DNA from: Rhizobium sp. Q54
GTDB lineage: Bacteria; Pseudomonadota; Alphaproteobacteria; Rhizobiales; Xanthobacteraceae
Length of the DNA: 64,000 nucleotides
Direction of reading: 5' to 3'
Assembly (NCBI GenBank): GCA_945907045.1
Contig: CAMDSH010000001.1
Span: forward strand, 221,866 to 285,865
Under the pieces are notes generated by a model that saw only the letters and a list, made by a program, of their open reading frames with translations, made no database searches and was not told the DNA's origin. Both the position numbers and the translations under genes were made by a program. Shown here piece after piece: positions 62,230-64,000 of the stretch. The number at the start of each line of letters is the position of its first letter. Position 1 is the stretch's first letter.

Positions 62230-62421
62230 ATGTCCGGTTTCTTTTACAATCTGGTGCCGATCGCAATCGGCGCGGTCGCCATCGTGCTGGTGCTCGGCCT
62301 CATCAACATGATGCGGGGCGGCTCGCCCAATCGTTCGCAGAAATTGATGCGGTTGCGCGTGCTTTTCCAATTCATCGCCATCATCGTCATCATGGCGGCG
62401 ATCTGGGCCATGGGCCGCTGA
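62230..62421 (+). CDS. HIG1-type twin-transmembrane protein
   Basis: The 63-residue protein (MSGFFYNLVPIAIGAV) has two membrane helices (about 6-27 and 43-60) joined by INMMRGGSPNRSQKLMRLRV, the HIG_1_N pattern. In mitochondria relatives assist respiratory supercomplexes; the bacterial role is not established. ATG 62221 would add three residues. The SCO gene nearby fits a respiratory theme. Confidence 0.85.
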   Translation: MSGFFYNLVPIAIGAVAIVLVLGLINMMRGGSPNRSQKLMRLRVLFQFIAIIVIMAAIWAMGR

Positions 62422-62500
62422 CGGCTTTCGGCGCGCCAGAATCGTATAAAGTGGGTCAAATCACAGAATCGGGAAGCGCAATTATTCGCGCGCAAAGCCA

Positions 62501-63073
62501 ATGGTCGTCCTCAACAGAATCTATACCCGCACCGGCGATGACGGCACCACGTCGCTCGGTAGCGGTGCGCGGCGCAAGAAGTACGATCTGCGCGTCGATG
62601 CCTACGGCACGCTGGACGAGGTCAACGCAGTGCTTGGGCTGGTGCGCCTGCACACTAACGCGGACAAGGCGTTCGACGCGGTGCTCGGGCGCATTCAGAA
62701 CGACATCTTCGACGTCGAAGCCGACCTGTGCCTCTCCGAGAAAGGTCCGGGCGGCGCGCGCCTCACGGTGACGGACGTGCAGGTCGACTGGCTCGAAAAG
62801 CAGATCGACCATTTCAACGCGGACCTTACGCCGCTCAAATCCTTCATCCTCCCCGGCGGCAGCCCCGCCGCCGCGTACCTCCATCTGGCGCGTACGGTCT
62901 GCCGCCGCGCGGAACGCATCATGGTGGAACTGAAAGACCAGCCGGGCGAAAGCGTCGAGGCGCCCGCGCTCAAATACGTCAACCGGCTGTCGGATTTCCT
63001 GTTCGTCGCCGGCCGCTATGCCAACGACAAGGGCGCGCGCGACGTGCTCTGGGCGCCGGGGCAGAACCGCTAA
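62501..63073 (+). CDS. Cob(I)alamin adenosyltransferase, PduO type
   Basis: The 190-residue protein starts MVVLNRIYTRTGDDGTTSLG, with RVDAYGTLDEVNAVLGL, LPGGSPAAAYLHLARTVCRRAER and YVNRLSDFLFVAGRYAN, the ATP and corrinoid-binding blocks of PduO-type ATP:corrinoid adenosyltransferases. It makes coenzyme B12 for mutases such as methylmalonyl-CoA mutase. No cobalamin riboswitch precedes it. It lies 87 bases before etfB. Confidence 0.96.
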   Translation: MVVLNRIYTRTGDDGTTSLGSGARRKKYDLRVDAYGTLDEVNAVLGLVRLHTNADKAFDAVLGRIQNDIFDVEADLCLSEKGPGGARLTVTDVQVDWLEKQIDHFNADLTPLKSFILPGGSPAAAYLHLARTVCRRAERIMVELKDQPGESVEAPALKYVNRLSDFLFVAGRYANDKGARDVLWAPGQNR

Positions 63074-63091
63074 ACCGCATAACAGCCCACG

Positions 63092-63120
63092 TTGACACCC
63101 GAACGGCGCCGACATTAGGT
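63092..63120 (+). promoter_or_regulatory. Possible sigma-70 promoter of etfBA
   Basis: TTGACA (63092-63097), 17 bases, TTAGGT (63115-63120). The -35 is perfect but the -10 is poor. The etfB start lies about 35 bases downstream after a GGGGGAT ribosome site. Confidence 0.35.
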
Positions 63121-63160
63121 TGCACCGCATCATGCCGGTCCCCAAAGGGGATGGGGGATT

Positions 63161-63910
63161 ATGAAAATTCTGGTGCCCGTAAAACGGGTCGTCGATTTCA
63201 ACGTCAAAATTCGCGTCAAGGCGGATGGCTCGGGCGTCGAACTGGCCAACGTCAAGATGTCGATGAATCCGTTCGACGAGATCGCCGTCGAGGAAGCCAT
63301 CCGCCTGAAAGAAACGGGAAAGGCGACCGAGATCGTCGCGGTTTCAATCGGTCCCGCGCAGGCGTCTGAGACCATCCGCACGGCGCTGGCGATGGGCGCC
63401 GACCGCGGCATCCTGGTGAAAACCGATGGCGCGGTGGAGCCGCTGGCCGTTGCGAAAATTCTCAAGACCATCGTGGACGCCGAGAAACCCGGCCTCGTCA
63501 TCATGGGCAAGCAGGCGATCGACGATGATTCCAATCAGACGGGGCAAATGCTCGCGGCATTGCTCGGTTGGCCGCAAGGCACTTTCGCCTCGAAACTTGC
63601 GATTGAAGGCAGCGATGTCACCGTGACGCGCGAAGTCGACGGCGGCTTGCAAACCGTCAAGCTCAAGGGTCCCGCCATCGTGACGACGGACCTGCGCCTG
63701 AACGAGCCACGCTACGCAAGTCTGCCGAACATCATGAAGGCGAAAAAGAAGCCGATCGAGGAGAAGAATCCGGAAGCCTACGGTGTTGATATCAAGCCAC
63801 GTCTTGAAGTGGTGAAGACCTCGGAGCCGCCGGGGCGCAAGTCGGGCGTGAAGGTAGCTTCCGTCGCCGAACTGGTATCGAAGCTCAAGAACGAAGCGGG
63901 GATTTTATAA
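63161..63910 (+). CDS. etfB: Electron transfer flavoprotein beta subunit
   Basis: The 249-residue protein begins [19 protein letters not shown] and has [38 protein letters not shown] (AMP-binding) and [25 protein letters not shown] segments. With EtfA it collects electrons from acyl-CoA and other dehydrogenases and passes them to ETF-quinone oxidoreductase. etfA starts at the next base after its TAA, so they are one operon. Confidence 0.97.
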   Translation: MKILVPVKRVVDFNVKIRVKADGSGVELANVKMSMNPFDEIAVEEAIRLKETGKATEIVAVSIGPAQASETIRTALAMGADRGILVKTDGAVEPLAVAKILKTIVDAEKPGLVIMGKQAIDDDSNQTGQMLAALLGWPQGTFASKLAIEGSDVTVTREVDGGLQTVKLKGPAIVTTDLRLNEPRYASLPNIMKAKKKPIEEKNPEAYGVDIKPRLEVVKTSEPPGRKSGVKVASVAELVSKLKNEAGIL

Positions 63911-64000
63911 ATGCCGACGCTTCTGATCGCCGAGCATGACAACAAGTCGCTTAAGGACTCCACCAACAAGGCGCTCACCGCGGCGAAGGCGCTGGGCCAG
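63911..64000 (+). CDS. etfA: Electron transfer flavoprotein alpha subunit, 5' part
   Basis: Only the first 30 codons are inside the window: MPTLLIAEHDNKSLKDSTNK and on to AKALGQ, the usual EtfA N-terminus. The ATG follows the etfB stop directly. The FAD-binding part lies beyond the right edge. Confidence 0.93.
   Translation, partial: MPTLLIAEHDNKSLKDSTNKALTAAKALGQ

Noticed and set aside
62422..62500. Cobalamin riboswitch before the adenosyltransferase gene
   Set aside because: The space is only 79 bases and lacks a B12-box-like sequence.
1..64000. CRISPR array, insertion sequences or prophage
   Set aside because: No regularly spaced repeats, transposase, integrase or phage structural genes are visible on either strand.

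Overview
The window reads as one contiguous stretch of a GC-rich alphaproteobacterial chromosome, most likely Hyphomicrobiales/Rhizobiales near the Bradyrhizobiaceae-Xanthobacteraceae. The supporting signs are gcrA, GANTC sites, a TTAA-N7-TTAA CtrA-like box, a SAM-II riboswitch ahead of metZ, a HWE histidine kinase, GGAAC-N16/17-GTT promoters typical of the EcfG general stress sigma factor, the dnaX-ybaB-recR and rpmH-rnpA-yidC-engB-argB gene orders, and palindromic intergenic repeats of a kind common in rhizobia. I see no prophage, integrase, insertion sequence or CRISPR array. The placement comes from gene content and is inference.

Layout. 1-7.8 kb: end of dnaX, ybaB, recR, two exported proteins, ampG-rmuC on the minus strand, then def-fmt-truA and an orphan Bug-type binding protein. 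7.8-16.1 kb: a long minus-strand block read rpmH, rnpA, yidC, engB, argB, a DUF1036 protein, a HAD nucleotidase, dapD, DUF805, dapE. 16.3-19.7 kb: an orphan histidine kinase, a type III polyketide synthase gene broken by one frameshift, its BpsB-like methyltransferase partner, and two near-identical tRNA-Arg genes. 19.7-24.8 kb: small stress-type proteins, a regulator plus MFS pump pair, and two RidA-family genes. 24.2-32.4 kb: an accessory catabolic region. A minus-strand operon (PDR-type reductase, Gfo/Idh/MocA oxidoreductase, MarR regulator) diverges from a Rieske oxygenase, two orphan periplasmic binding proteins and a fluoroacetate-dehalogenase-like hydrolase, followed by a convergent Tat-exported hydrolase. 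32.6-40.5 kb: a YbhN-like membrane protein and a complete phosphate-starvation locus phoR-pstSCAB-phoU-phoB with a triple Pho box. 40.5-45.8 kb: gcrA, argD-argF, hslO, an L,D-transpeptidase-like protein and apaG. 45.8-51.7 kb: opgC with two SGNH hydrolase paralogues, metZ with its riboswitch, a long-form dcd and a VOC protein. 51.9-64 kb: tRNA-Gly, a two-subunit ring-hydroxylating dioxygenase, small proteins, an L,D-transpeptidase, a HWE kinase, a stress-type small basic protein interrupted by an amber codon, a glutamine-synthetase-like enzyme, a polysaccharide deacetylase, a SCO protein, a glycosyltransferase with a MshEN-like N-terminus, a HIG1-type protein, a PduO-type adenosyltransferase and etfB-etfA (cut by the window edge).

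Most genes are housekeeping. The most interesting signals are a set of four EcfG-type promoters in front of otherwise unremarkable accessory genes (including the two broken ones), the single-base lesions in the polyketide synthase and DUF6496 genes, a likely leaderless def transcript, the Rieske/dehalogenase/orphan-binding-protein cluster, an opgC operon pairing an intact SGNH hydrolase with an apparently dead paralogue, and a SAM-II riboswitch whose 3' end overlaps a terminator-like hairpin.
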